A stretch of 64,000 bases of DNA from assembly GCA_934466515.1 (NCBI GenBank), contig CAKSLH010000004.1, positions 162,913 to 226,912 of the forward strand, given 5' to 3'. This DNA is from an uncultured Eubacteriales bacterium (GTDB lineage Bacteria > Bacillota > Clostridia > Oscillospirales > Acutalibacteraceae). Positions 16,536-24,637 of this stretch are shown piece after piece. How positions within the stretch are numbered: the stretch's first letter is position 1; every line of letters starts with the position of its first letter. The position numbers were made by a program, and so were the translations under genes. Below the pieces are notes generated by a model that was not told the origin of the DNA, made no database searches, and saw only the letters and a program-made list of their open reading frames with translations.

Positions 16536-17469
16536 TTTAAAAGGCGGTTTAATTCTTCTTATAACCGCGTTTATATGGGGTCTTGCGTTCGTGGCTCAGT
16601 CGGACGCGGCTTCAAAAATTCCGCCCTTTGCTTTTAATGCTCTTCGTTCGGCAATCGGTGCGGCAGTGCTTTTTTTGCTGATGCTTTTCAGAAAAATAAA
16701 GTTTAAAGAGGATATTTTTATTTCGAAAACCGCTTCTAAAAAGCATGTCGCAATCGGTGGAATAATATGCGGAATTATGCTCTGGCTGTCTGTAAATCTT
16801 CAGCAGATGGGTCTTACATATTATGAAAATCACGGCTTGCAGGGCGGAGCCGCGAGAGGAGCTTTTTTAACAGCGCTTTATGTCGTTATAGTTCCGATAA
16901 TCTCGGTGTTTTTAAAAAGAAAGGTATCGCCTTTTATTTGGGGTGCGGTTGCCGTTGCTCTTATCGGCGCTTATCTTCTTTGCACCGCAGGGCTCGGCGG
17001 CTTTAAAAAGGGCGATATTTTAATGCTCGGCTGTGCGCTTTCTTTCTCATTGCATGTTTTGTCTGTCGATAAATTCTGCAATTCGGTAGGCGGAATAAGG
17101 CTTTCTATGATTCAGTTTATTATCTGCTCTATCGGCTCGTTTTTAGCTTCTTTTATAACCGAGACCGATGCTTTTAACCCCGAAAAAATTTATGCCGCTC
17201 TGTTTTCCCTGCTTTTCCTCGGAATAATGTCGAGCGGAGTTGCGTATACATTGCAGATAATAGGTCAAAAATATGCGGAGCCGTCGGTTGCGGCGCTTAT
17301 AATGAGCCTTGAAAGCGTTTTCGGAGCTTTAGGCGGTTGGCTGATTTTGGGGCAGACTCTGACGAGTCTTCAGATTCTCGGCTGCACGCTTGTATTCTTG
17401 GCGATTATTATAGCTCAGCTTCCCGAAATGCTGTTTAACAGAAAGGCTAAAATTAAGGAGGATTCTTGA
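16516..17469 (+). CDS. EamA/DMT-family transporter
   Basis: Predicted inner-membrane exporter or permease of the drug/metabolite transporter superfamily; the substrate is unknown. The 317 residues form two EamA repeats with about ten hydrophobic helices. Family signs are LLITAFIWGLAFVAQSDA at the start of repeat one and PSVAALIMSLESVFGALGGW near the end of repeat two, where the proline-serine and glutamate are typical. It starts inside the end of tex and overlaps the next gene's start, so the three form one operon. Confidence 0.9.
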   Translation: MEQKTNNLKGGLILLITAFIWGLAFVAQSDAASKIPPFAFNALRSAIGAAVLFLLMLFRKIKFKEDIFISKTASKKHVAIGGIICGIMLWLSVNLQQMGLTYYENHGLQGGAARGAFLTALYVVIVPIISVFLKRKVSPFIWGAVAVALIGAYLLCTAGLGGFKKGDILMLGCALSFSLHVLSVDKFCNSVGGIRLSMIQFIICSIGSFLASFITETDAFNPEKIYAALFSLLFLGIMSSGVAYTLQIIGQKYAEPSVAALIMSLESVFGALGGWLILGQTLTSLQILGCTLVFLAIIIAQLPEMLFNRKAKIKEDS

Positions 17470-19076
17470 TGAAACTTAAGTTTTTGGGCGCTGCCCATGA
17501 GGTTACGGGCTCCTGCTCTCTTCTGAGCGTAAACGGTAAAAATATCCTTATAGACTGCGGAATGGAGCAGGGAGAGGATATTTATGAAAACTGCGAGCTG
17601 CCCGTCAGCGCAATAGATATTGACGCGGTGCTTCTTACACACGCTCATATCGACCATTCGGGAATGCTTCCCGCACTTGTTGCAAAGGGCTTTAAGGGAA
17701 ATATTATCTGCACTTATGCTACCTTTAAGCTTTGCGAAATAATGTTAAGAGATTCCGCGCACATTCAGGAATTTGAGGCGCAGTGGCGAAACAGAAAGGC
17801 ACAAAGAGCAGGCTTGGAGCCTTATGTTCCGGTTTATACCTTAAAGGACGCTGAGGCGGCGATAAAGCAGTTTTCGCCTGTTTCATATAAGGAAACGGTC
17901 GAGGTATGCGGCGGTGTTACTGCAAGGTTTACGGACGCCGGACATCTTCTCGGTTCTTCTTCAATAAACATAACCGCCGAGGAAAACGGAGTAACAAGAA
18001 CCCTTTTGTTTTCGGGAGACCTCGGAAATATCGACCGTCCTCTTATAAGAGACCCTCAGACTCCCGAGGCGGCAGATTATGTAATAATAGAGTCTACCTA
18101 CGGCGATCGTCTGCACGGCGACCGTCCCGATTATGTTGAAGCGCTTACGAAAATTCTAAACGATACCTTTAAAAGAGGGGGAAATGTTGTTATTCCGTCC
18201 TTTGCGGTAGGAAGAACTCAGGAGCTTTTATATCTTTTAAGAAAAATAAAGGAAGACAATCTGGTTTCACCCTGCGATTTTCCAGTGTTTGTGGACAGTC
18301 CTCTTGCTACAGAGGCAACGGGAATTTATTCGAGCGGTCTTACGGATTATTATGACGAGGAGACTTTAGACCTTTTAAGCCGAGGAATTGACCCGATAAA
18401 GTTTGACGATTTAAGGCTTTCTGTCACCTCGGACGATTCTAAAATGATTAACTTCGACCCGAGACCTAAGGTTATTCTTTCGGCTTCGGGAATGTGCGAG
18501 GCAGGAAGAATAAGACATCATCTTAAGCATAATTTATGGCGAAAGGACAGCACAATTCTTTTTGTCGGCTATCAGGCGGAAGGAACCGTCGGAAGAAAGC
18601 TTATTGACGGGGCGTCGAGCGTAAAGCTGTTCGGAGAGGAAATTGCAGTCAATGCAAAAATCGAAACTCTTCACGGAATTTCGGGTCATGCCGACAGGGA
18701 TATGCTCTTAGGCTGGCTTTATAAGCTGCCCGAAAAACCGAAGCATTTATTCGTAAACCACGGAAATGATTCTGTTTGCGATTATTTTGCAAGCCTTGCG
18801 GGAGAAAATCTTGAAATTCAGGCGACTGCCCCTTACAGCGGAGACGAATTTGATTTAATAACCGACGAATGCACCGCTAAGGGCAAAATCGTAAGGATAG
18901 AAAAGGCGCAGTCACAGGGAAGAATCAGAGCAAATACTGTTTATGCCCGCCTGCTTGACGCGGCGAAGAGACTGCTTTCCCTTGTTCAGCGTTCAAAGGA
19001 AATGCCGAATAAGGATATGGCTAAATTTGCCGACCAGATAACCTCGATTTGCGATAAAATGGATTCGAAAAGATAA
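17469..19076 (+). CDS. Metallo-beta-lactamase/beta-CASP RNA hydrolase
   Basis: Zinc-dependent ribonuclease-like protein of the MBL plus beta-CASP plus RMMBL architecture, as in archaeal-type CPSF nucleases. The 535-residue protein shows the HTHAHIDHSG zinc motif (about residue 60), DAGHLLGSSS, the YGDRLH switch, then beta-CASP sequence ending ILSASGMCEAGRIRHHL and the RMMBL motif HGISGHADRDMLLGWL. I start at the ATG after GGAGG; a TTG one codon earlier also exists. The RNA target is not known to me. Confidence 0.93.
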   Translation: MKLKFLGAAHEVTGSCSLLSVNGKNILIDCGMEQGEDIYENCELPVSAIDIDAVLLTHAHIDHSGMLPALVAKGFKGNIICTYATFKLCEIMLRDSAHIQEFEAQWRNRKAQRAGLEPYVPVYTLKDAEAAIKQFSPVSYKETVEVCGGVTARFTDAGHLLGSSSINITAEENGVTRTLLFSGDLGNIDRPLIRDPQTPEAADYVIIESTYGDRLHGDRPDYVEALTKILNDTFKRGGNVVIPSFAVGRTQELLYLLRKIKEDNLVSPCDFPVFVDSPLATEATGIYSSGLTDYYDEETLDLLSRGIDPIKFDDLRLSVTSDDSKMINFDPRPKVILSASGMCEAGRIRHHLKHNLWRKDSTILFVGYQAEGTVGRKLIDGASSVKLFGEEIAVNAKIETLHGISGHADRDMLLGWLYKLPEKPKHLFVNHGNDSVCDYFASLAGENLEIQATAPYSGDEFDLITDECTAKGKIVRIEKAQSQGRIRANTVYARLLDAAKRLLSLVQRSKEMPNKDMAKFADQITSICDKMDSKR

Positions 19077-19082
19077 TAATAC

Positions 19083-19124
19083 AAAAAGGACCCGAGGAAG
19101 AATTTTCTTCCTCGGGAGTTTTTG
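19083..19124 (+). terminator. Terminator after the beta-CASP gene
   Basis: CCCGAGGAAGAA and TTCTTCCTCGGG pair with a two-base loop, flanked by A5 and T5. It separates this operon from the convergent minus-strand genes and could serve both. Confidence 0.88.
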
Positions 19125-19136
19125 TAATTAAAAAAA

Positions 19137-19487
19137 TTATCGCTTTTCGGGATTTCTTGATTCGTGCTTTTCGTAGTAGCCTAAGAGCTCGCCGCTTTCG
19201 TTTCTTAAAGCAACCATATAAACATCGCTGTTTTCTTTGTTGTGATAGGTAAAAACTCTGTTTAATTCTTTATTTTGTTTAAAGCTTTCAACAGTTTCTA
19301 AAATTATCTTTTCCGAATTCTTATTATGGCAATTAAGTATGCTTTTTCCTAAAAGCTCATTTCCGCCGTATTTTTCATATCTTTTAACGGCGGTTGGATT
19401 AAGATAAATAATCTCGTTGTTAAGATTGCAAATTACAATCGGCATTAAATCCTCGTCGATTATTCCTTTTAAAAAATCAAAAAGCAT
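19137..19487 (-). CDS. Single-domain PAS protein
   Basis: The 116 residues make one PAS-like fold: MPIVICNLNNEIIYLNPTAV, then YGGNELLGKSILNCHNKNS and a C-terminal sheet YMVALRNESGELLGYYE. There is no output domain, so it may act as a small sensor or adaptor. It starts five bases after the pyridoxamine kinase gene, and I cannot infer a shared role. The HN pair after the helix is seen in some small PAS proteins; cofactor binding is unknown. Confidence 0.75.
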   Translation of the reverse strand: MLFDFLKGIIDEDLMPIVICNLNNEIIYLNPTAVKRYEKYGGNELLGKSILNCHNKNSEKIILETVESFKQNKELNRVFTYHNKENSDVYMVALRNESGELLGYYEKHESRNPEKR

Positions 19488-19492
19488 TGTTT

Positions 19493-20332
19493 TTACTCTT
19501 CTCTCAACAGTTTTATTAAGTACGGAAGCTCTTCTTCAAAATCAACTCCGTATCTTGAGTCGGGGGTTACTTCAAGCGTCCGCTTTATAGCTTTAACCGT
19601 GAATTTCTCCGCAATTTCGGCGGATTTTAAAAGGTCCTTGCCTTTTGTCATTGCGGCAGTTAATGCACTTGCGAAAACATCGCCTGTTCCGTGAAACGCC
19701 GCGTTTATTCTGCGGCTTAAAATATAGCTTTCGTCTTTTCCGTCAAAGCAGGCAACACCGGTTTTCTCCCCGTCAAAGCTTACACCCGTAAGAACGATTT
19801 TCGCTTTTGTTAAGCTTTTAAGCCTATTTAAAAGCTTGTTTATATAATCCTTTTTAAAGGGCGGTTTTAAATATTCGGTCTGAGTTAAAAAGCAAGCCTC
19901 GGTGATATTTGGCGTTATAACATCCGCAATTAAGCAAAGCTTTTTCATAAATTCGGGAAAATCCGCGTCAAAGCCGCCGTAAAGCCTTCCGAAATCCGCC
20001 ATAACAGGGTCAACTATAAGCAAAGAGCTTTCTTTCCTTATGATTTTTTGCGCATTTTTTACGATTTCAACCTGCTTTTTTGACCCCAAATAGCCTGTAT
20101 AAACCGTGTCGGATTTTATTTTTTCACTTTCCCAGTGCTTGGAAATCGGCAGAATGTTTTCGGTTAAATCCTTAAAAACATAATTTTTAAAACCGCCTGT
20201 GTGGGTTGAAAGCAGGGCGGTGGGGATAACCGCTGTCTCAATTCCGGCGGCTGAAATTATAGGCAGAGCGACGGTAAGCGAGCATCTGCCGAAGCAGGAA
20301 ATATCATGGATTGCCGCAACTCTTTTTTGCAT
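19493..20332 (-). CDS. pdxY: Pyridoxamine/pyridoxal kinase
   Basis: Ribokinase-superfamily enzyme that phosphorylates B6 vitamers in the salvage of pyridoxal phosphate. The 279-residue protein begins AAIHDISCFGRCSLTVALPI, with the PTALLSTHTGGF segment typical of PdxY/PdxK, ITPNITEACFLTQ, and the C-terminal anion hole AAFHGTGDVFASALTAAM with the catalytic Asp. It shares one base with the nth stop. Bacterial paralogs acting on hydroxymethylpyrimidine exist, but the HTGGF motif fits pyridoxamine kinase. Confidence 0.92.
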   Translation of the reverse strand: MQKRVAAIHDISCFGRCSLTVALPIISAAGIETAVIPTALLSTHTGGFKNYVFKDLTENILPISKHWESEKIKSDTVYTGYLGSKKQVEIVKNAQKIIRKESSLLIVDPVMADFGRLYGGFDADFPEFMKKLCLIADVITPNITEACFLTQTEYLKPPFKKDYINKLLNRLKSLTKAKIVLTGVSFDGEKTGVACFDGKDESYILSRRINAAFHGTGDVFASALTAAMTKGKDLLKSAEIAEKFTVKAIKRTLEVTPDSRYGVDFEEELPYLIKLLREE

Positions 20333-20982
20333 TAAGCCTTCCTGCCTTTCGAATATTTTATGTTTTTAGGACAAAATCCGTCCATAGGACATCTTAAGCA
20401 GTCCGCTTTTCTTGCGGTGCAGATATCCCTGCCGAAAATAACAGTTCTGTGGCAAAAATCGCTTGATTTATCCTCGGGCAGAAGCTTTCGCATTTCGTCC
20501 TCAACCTTTTTCGGGTCAGTTGTATCAACAAGCTTTAATCTGTTGCAAAGCCTTATAAAATGCGTGTCGGTGACAACCGCGGGCTTTTTAAAAATATCTC
20601 CGCAGATAAGGTTTGCGGTTTTTCTGCCTACACCGCTAAGGGTCGTAAGCTCTTCTATAGTGTCAGGAACCCTTCCGCCGAAATTTTCGCAGATCGATTT
20701 GCTCATTAAAATTAAGTCCTTAGCCTTTGTCTTATAAAGTCCGCAGCTTTTTATAAGCTCCTCAACATCGGTTATATCCGCTTTTGCTAAATCATAAGCG
20801 GTAGGATATTTTTTAAATAAAGCGGGAGTGACGAGATTTACCCTTGCGTCGGTGCACTGAGCCGAAAGCCGCGTTGCAACAAGAAGCTGAAAGGGATCGG
20901 AATATTCAAGGGAGCATTTGGCGTCAGGATATAAGAATTCTAGCGCCTCGACTGCTTTTAAAGCAAGCTCTTTTTTACGCAC
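20332..20982 (-). CDS. nth: Endonuclease III
   Basis: DNA glycosylase/AP lyase for oxidised pyrimidines. The 216-residue protein has the helix-hairpin-helix LSGVGRKTANLI with catalytic Lys121, Asp139 in VVTDTHFIRL, and the C-terminal [4Fe-4S] ligands Cys188, Cys195, Cys198 and Cys204 in the C-x6-C-x2-C-x5-C pattern. It overlaps the preceding EIIC-like gene by eight bases. Confidence 0.97.
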   Translation of the reverse strand: MRKKELALKAVEALEFLYPDAKCSLEYSDPFQLLVATRLSAQCTDARVNLVTPALFKKYPTAYDLAKADITDVEELIKSCGLYKTKAKDLILMSKSICENFGGRVPDTIEELTTLSGVGRKTANLICGDIFKKPAVVTDTHFIRLCNRLKLVDTTDPKKVEDEMRKLLPEDKSSDFCHRTVIFGRDICTARKADCLRCPMDGFCPKNIKYSKGRKA

Positions 20983-22042
20983 GGCCCGCCGCCTCTAATT
21001 TAAGGTCTCCGCTCTTTATCCAGCCAAGCTTTCTCATAGCCTCGCTGATTCCGAAGCTGATTACCGCAGGAAGAACAAAGTGCATTGCGATTATTTCGAC
21101 TACCGCAAGCGAGGGCGAAAGCGCCGCAACAGTCTTTGTTCCTTCGGTCATAGCCGTGAATGCGGCAAACTGACCTACAAGACCGCTTGTTCCCATTCCC
21201 GAGCCTACGGGAGTGCTTACCATTTTAAGAACCGCAGAAGAAACCGGCCCTAAAATCGCACTTGAAATAATAGCGGGAAGCCATATTATCGGTTTTCTTA
21301 TGATGTTAGGCATCTGAATCATTGAGGTGCCTATTCCCTGAGCGATAAGACCGCCCAATTTGTTTTCGCGGTAGCTTATAACCGCAAAGCCTATCATATT
21401 GCAGCAGCAGCCGATGGTAGCCGCACCTGCGGCAATTCCCGTAATTCCCATCGAAATTCCTATGGCGGCTGAGGAGATAGGCAGCGTTAAAAGTATTCCC
21501 ATTATAACGGAAATTGCCATTCCGCCAAGAATTGGCGATTTTTCGACATTTATATTTACAAGGTTTCCTATCCATTTCATAGCGCCGGCAATGTAAGGTC
21601 CTACAAGATACCCTGCCGCGCATCCGACAATTATGCACGAAAGCGGAGTAACAATGATTTCAAGCTTTGTTCTTCCCGAAACCAGAAAACCGATTTCAAC
21701 TGCTATGTATGCCGCGACAAATGCGCCTAACGGCTCCCCAGGGGCGCCTAGCTTAAAGCCCTCGATAACTAAATTCGGAAAAGCTCCGACAGTTCCCGCA
21801 ACGGCGGCTGAAACGGTTGTAAGCGGGGAAGCCTTAAGCTTGCAGGCGACTCCTACGCCGATTCCCGCGCCCGTGACCGTTTTTGCGACGCTTCCGATAA
21901 CTGTGATATACTTACCTATCATATTATCTCCGATAAGAGAGCCTATTTGACAGATAATCGTTCCGATAATAAGTGTTGAAAACAGCCCGTATGCCATTCC
22001 CGAAAGTCCGTCAATAAAAAGACGGTTTAAATACTTTTTCAT
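20975..22042 (-). CDS. PTS EIIC-like membrane protein (PTS_EIIC_2 family)
   Basis: About 355 residues with some eight to ten hydrophobic, glycine-rich helices; MSTPVGSGMGTSGLVGQFAA and YLVGPYIAGAMKWIG are typical of the PTS_EIIC_2 group. Unlike sugar permeases of the PTS, no EIIA or EIIB domain is present here or nearby, so phosphotransfer-linked transport is doubtful. I use the second ATG (MKKYLNRLF), which is eight bases from AGGGG. A 277-base TIR element lies 24 bases upstream of the start and may have displaced or supplied the promoter. Confidence 0.82.
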   Translation of the reverse strand: MKKYLNRLFIDGLSGMAYGLFSTLIIGTIICQIGSLIGDNMIGKYITVIGSVAKTVTGAGIGVGVACKLKASPLTTVSAAVAGTVGAFPNLVIEGFKLGAPGEPLGAFVAAYIAVEIGFLVSGRTKLEIIVTPLSCIIVGCAAGYLVGPYIAGAMKWIGNLVNINVEKSPILGGMAISVIMGILLTLPISSAAIGISMGITGIAAGAATIGCCCNMIGFAVISYRENKLGGLIAQGIGTSMIQMPNIIRKPIIWLPAIISSAILGPVSSAVLKMVSTPVGSGMGTSGLVGQFAAFTAMTEGTKTVAALSPSLAVVEIIAMHFVLPAVISFGISEAMRKLGWIKSGDLKLEAAGRA

Positions 22043-22066
22043 TTCCATACCCCTAATCGGTGAATT

Positions 22067-22343
22067 TAGGCAAGCGATAATAAATCCGAACCCGTTTTTA
22101 GGCGGCAGATTTTCCGCATAGCCATGTTAAAATACTCGTTAATCCGACAGGATTAACTGCGTTTTTGCCTCGCTCTGCATAAAAATCTGCCAAGCATAAA
22201 AATCAGCGACCTAAAATGAGCTGATTTTCGTGCGGAGTTTTATGCGGAGGATGCAGTGAGGCTGGCGCCTCACAAAGACGACAAGTTAAAATATGTCGAA
22301 AATACGCCATTTTAGGCGGATTCGGATTATTATCGCTTGCCTA
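22067..22343 (-). mobile_element. 277-base TIR element (MITE-like), copy 1
   Basis: The ends are inverted repeats: TAGGCAAGCGATAATAA at the left and TTATTATCGCTTGCCTA at the right. A copy of the same 277-base length and nearly the same sequence occurs at 51205-51481 in the opposite orientation. The TA at each end may be a target duplication, as in IS630/Tc1-mariner-type elements. No transposase is encoded, so it would be non-autonomous. Further inverted words inside make long hairpins. Confidence 0.85.
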
Positions 22344-22618
22344 GTGTGACAGGACTTAAACCTGCCACGGTTTCGCTCGCCGCCTTTTAGATTGCGGCTT
22401 TGTGTTCATTTTTGCAAGGCGCCAGCCTTGCTGCAAATTTCTCGCTTCGCCGAATAAAAAATTAGACGGCAGAAACTTTTAACCTACCGAAACTAAAAAT
22501 TTTGTTATAAGACGAAGCCGACTAAACGCAGGAATACTGCCGTATTTCAAGTTTTGAGGCAATGTATTATGCAAAATTTTGTTTCGTAGGCGTGGCAGGT
22601 TTGAATCCTGTCACACAA
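22343..22618. mobile_element. Second inverted-repeat element abutting the first
   Basis: About 275 bases bounded by GTGTGACAGG-ACTTAAACCTG (left) and CAGGTTTGAATCCTGTCACAC (right), inverted repeats with about 24 of 26 matches. The interior has no ORF of note. The end words resemble a tRNA T-arm (GGTTTGAATCC). I see only this copy plus the short hairpin at 22691-22721 with the same end words, so mobility is inference. Confidence 0.6.
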
Positions 22619-22690
22619 GATTTATTATATATTAAAAAGTATCTTTTTTCAACATAAACATTGCATTTTCAGCCGTAATGATATAAAATT

Positions 22691-22721
22691 TAGTGTGACA
22701 GGTTCAAGTCCTGTCACACTA
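22691..22721 (+). repeat. tRNA-minihelix-like hairpin
   Basis: TAGTGTG and CACACTA make a seven-base-pair stem, stacked directly on a five-base-pair stem ACAGG/CCTGT around the seven-base loop TTCAAGT. These are the exact dimensions and loop consensus of a tRNA acceptor stem plus T-arm. There is no D-arm, anticodon arm or CCA, so it is not a tRNA gene. Its outer bases match the ends of the neighbouring inverted-repeat element. Confidence 0.65.
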
Positions 22722-22748
22722 AGATAAGAAATTTATTCGGAGGAATAT

Positions 22749-23426
22749 ATGACGGATATTTATTTAATAAGGCACTGCGAGGCGACGGGAAACGCAAAGC
22801 GAGCCTTTCAGGGCACAAGCGACTGCGAAATAAGCGAGCTCGGTGCAAAACAGCTTGAATATCTTAAAAAAAGATTTGAAAATTTCAAATTCGATAAAAT
22901 TTATTCAAGTCCGCTTAAAAGGACCGTTGCGACTGCAATTGCGGCTGCGGGAGACAGAGCGGATGAAATTGAAATCTGTGACGGTCTTATAGAAATAAAC
23001 GGCGGAATTTATGAGGGAAAGCCTTTTCGCGAAACCTTTTTAAAGGTTGAGGGACTTGCCGATATCTGGAATAATCACCCTCAGGATTTTGCTCCCCCAA
23101 AGGGCGAGCCTATGAGGCATGCTTATGAAAGAATTTGGGAGACCGTAAAAGAAATTGCCGAAAATAATAAGGGCAAAACGGTTATCTGCGCAACACACGG
23201 CGGTGTAACAAGGTGTCTTATGTGCAGGCTGATGTTTAACGATATAAACAGGCTCAAAGATGTTCCGTGGAGCGAAAATACCGCGGTTACACACATTCGT
23301 TTCGATGATAATTTAAAGCCCGAAATTGTTTTTTATAACGACCACAGCCATGTTCCCGATGAATTTTTGCCTAAAAGAAACCGAATAGTCGATTTTTTAG
23401 CGGAGAATGAGGATAAAAAGCAATGA
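22749..23426 (+). CDS. Histidine phosphatase family protein
   Basis: Phosphoglycerate-mutase-like phosphatase; the substrate is not evident. The 225-residue protein starts TDIYLIRHCEATGNA, holding the catalytic His of RHG/RHC, followed by YSSPLKRTVATA with the second Arg, EINGGIYEG with the acid residue, and VICATHGGVTRCL with the second catalytic His. The Cys in RHC replaces the more common Gly. It overlaps ruvX by four bases, which suggests coupled translation. Confidence 0.9.
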   Translation: MTDIYLIRHCEATGNAKRAFQGTSDCEISELGAKQLEYLKKRFENFKFDKIYSSPLKRTVATAIAAAGDRADEIEICDGLIEINGGIYEGKPFRETFLKVEGLADIWNNHPQDFAPPKGEPMRHAYERIWETVKEIAENNKGKTVICATHGGVTRCLMCRLMFNDINRLKDVPWSENTAVTHIRFDDNLKPEIVFYNDHSHVPDEFLPKRNRIVDFLAENEDKKQ

Positions 23427-23839
23427 TTATAATGTCGGTCGATCTCGGAAAGGCGAGAACGGGGCTTGCCGTGAGCGATGAAAGCGAAAGCTTTGCGTTT
23501 GAACGCGGAGTTATAACGGAATATAATGAAGAAAAGCTTGTAAAAAAAATAGCGGAAAAGGCGAGGAAAGAAAAAGCGGAGCTTATAGTCTGCGGACTTC
23601 CTAAAAATATGGACGGGTCTTTAGGCTTTCGCGCGCAGGAATGCACCGAAATTGCCGAAAAAATCGAAAAGGAAAGCGAAATAAAAACCGTTATGTGGGA
23701 CGAAAGGTGCACAACGCTCAGTGCCACAGGCTATCTTAACGAGACAAACACAAGAGGGAAAAAGCGCAAGCAGATTATAGACGCGGTTGCGGCGGTTATT
23801 ATTCTTGAGGATTATCTCGCTTTCAGAAAAAGAAAGTAA
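23423..23839 (+). CDS. ruvX: RuvX/YqgF RNase H-like nuclease
   Basis: Putative Holliday junction resolvase also implicated in 16S rRNA maturation. The 138-residue protein shows the RNase H-fold MSVDLGKARTGLAVSD with the first Asp, LIVCGLPKNMDGSLG, VMWDERCTTLSA with the acidic pair, and KQIIDAVAAVIILEDYL with the final Asp. The start overlaps the previous stop (ATGA). Confidence 0.94.
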   Translation: MIIMSVDLGKARTGLAVSDESESFAFERGVITEYNEEKLVKKIAEKARKEKAELIVCGLPKNMDGSLGFRAQECTEIAEKIEKESEIKTVMWDERCTTLSATGYLNETNTRGKKRKQIIDAVAAVIILEDYLAFRKRK

Positions 23840-23859
23840 AAAAATGTCGGGTTTGGGTA

Positions 23860-23888
23860 TTGAGTTTTGTTTTTTAAAATGATATAAT
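23860..23888 (+). promoter_or_regulatory. Promoter of the GGGtGRT operon
   Basis: TTGAGT (23860-23865) and a perfect TATAAT (23883-23888) with 17-base spacing, 33 bases before the scaffold gene, which has a strong AAAGGAG RBS. Confidence 0.78.
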
Positions 23889-23921
23889 GATTTTTGTCAG
23901 AATACCGAAAGGAGAACATAT

Positions 23922-24623
23922 ATGATTTATTCAAAAGAAGTAGAAAATATGTGTCCTGTCACTAAGGGTCCGAAACACGGTCCCGCTCCGATTCCGGAGG
24001 AAGGCAAATGGATACAGGCTAAAGAGATTAAGGATATCTCTGCTTACACTCACGGTGTGGGTTGGTGCGCTCCTCAGCAGGGTGCATGTAAGCTTTCGCT
24101 CAATGTTAAGGACGGTATAATCGAGGAAGCTCTCGTTGAAACCGTAGGCTGCTCGGGTATGACCCATTCGGCTGCTATGGCTGCTGAAATTCTCCCCGGC
24201 AAAACGGTTCTTGAGGCTCTTAATACCGACCTCGTGTGCGACGCTATCAACACCGCTATGCGTGAGCTTTTCTTACAGATTGTTTACGGAAGAAGCCAGT
24301 CGGCTTTCTCTGAGGGCGGTCTTGTAGTAGGCGCAGGTATGGAGGATCTCGGTAAGGGTGCGCGCTCAATGGTAGGTACTATGTACGGTACAAAGGCAAA
24401 GGGCGTAAGATACCTTGAAATGACCGAGGGCTACTGCACAAGAATGGCTCTTGACGAAAACGATGAGGTTATCGGCTATGAGTTCGTTTCGCTCGGCAAA
24501 ATGACCGACCTTATAAAGAAGGGCATGGAGCCTAACGAAGCTTATGAAAAATCCATGGGTCACTACGGCCGCTTCAATAAGGAAGACGGCGCGGTCAAGT
24601 ATATTGACCCCCGTAAAGAATAA
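23922..24623 (+). CDS. NifU-like scaffold protein of the GGGtGRT pair
   Basis: Predicted Fe-S cluster scaffold paired with the GGGtGRT protein; true function is unknown. The 233-residue protein holds an IscU-like core: KLSLNVKDGIIEEALVETVG followed by Cys77 in GCSGMTHSAAMAAEI. Other Cys are 11, 49, 56, 106 and 172. The third IscU ligand (HCSVLAEEA) has no clear match; GRSQSAFSEGG occupies that place, so cluster chemistry probably differs. The C-terminal 70 residues are unrelated to IscU. Codon choice looks biased, as for a well-expressed gene. It lies 14 bases before its partner. Confidence 0.88.
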   Translation: MIYSKEVENMCPVTKGPKHGPAPIPEEGKWIQAKEIKDISAYTHGVGWCAPQQGACKLSLNVKDGIIEEALVETVGCSGMTHSAAMAAEILPGKTVLEALNTDLVCDAINTAMRELFLQIVYGRSQSAFSEGGLVVGAGMEDLGKGARSMVGTMYGTKAKGVRYLEMTEGYCTRMALDENDEVIGYEFVSLGKMTDLIKKGMEPNEAYEKSMGHYGRFNKEDGAVKYIDPRKE

Positions 24624-24637
24624 GGAGGTACAGTATA

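Noticed and set aside
22691..22721. A tRNA gene
   Set aside because: Only acceptor-stem and T-arm-like parts are present; D-arm, anticodon arm and CCA are absent.
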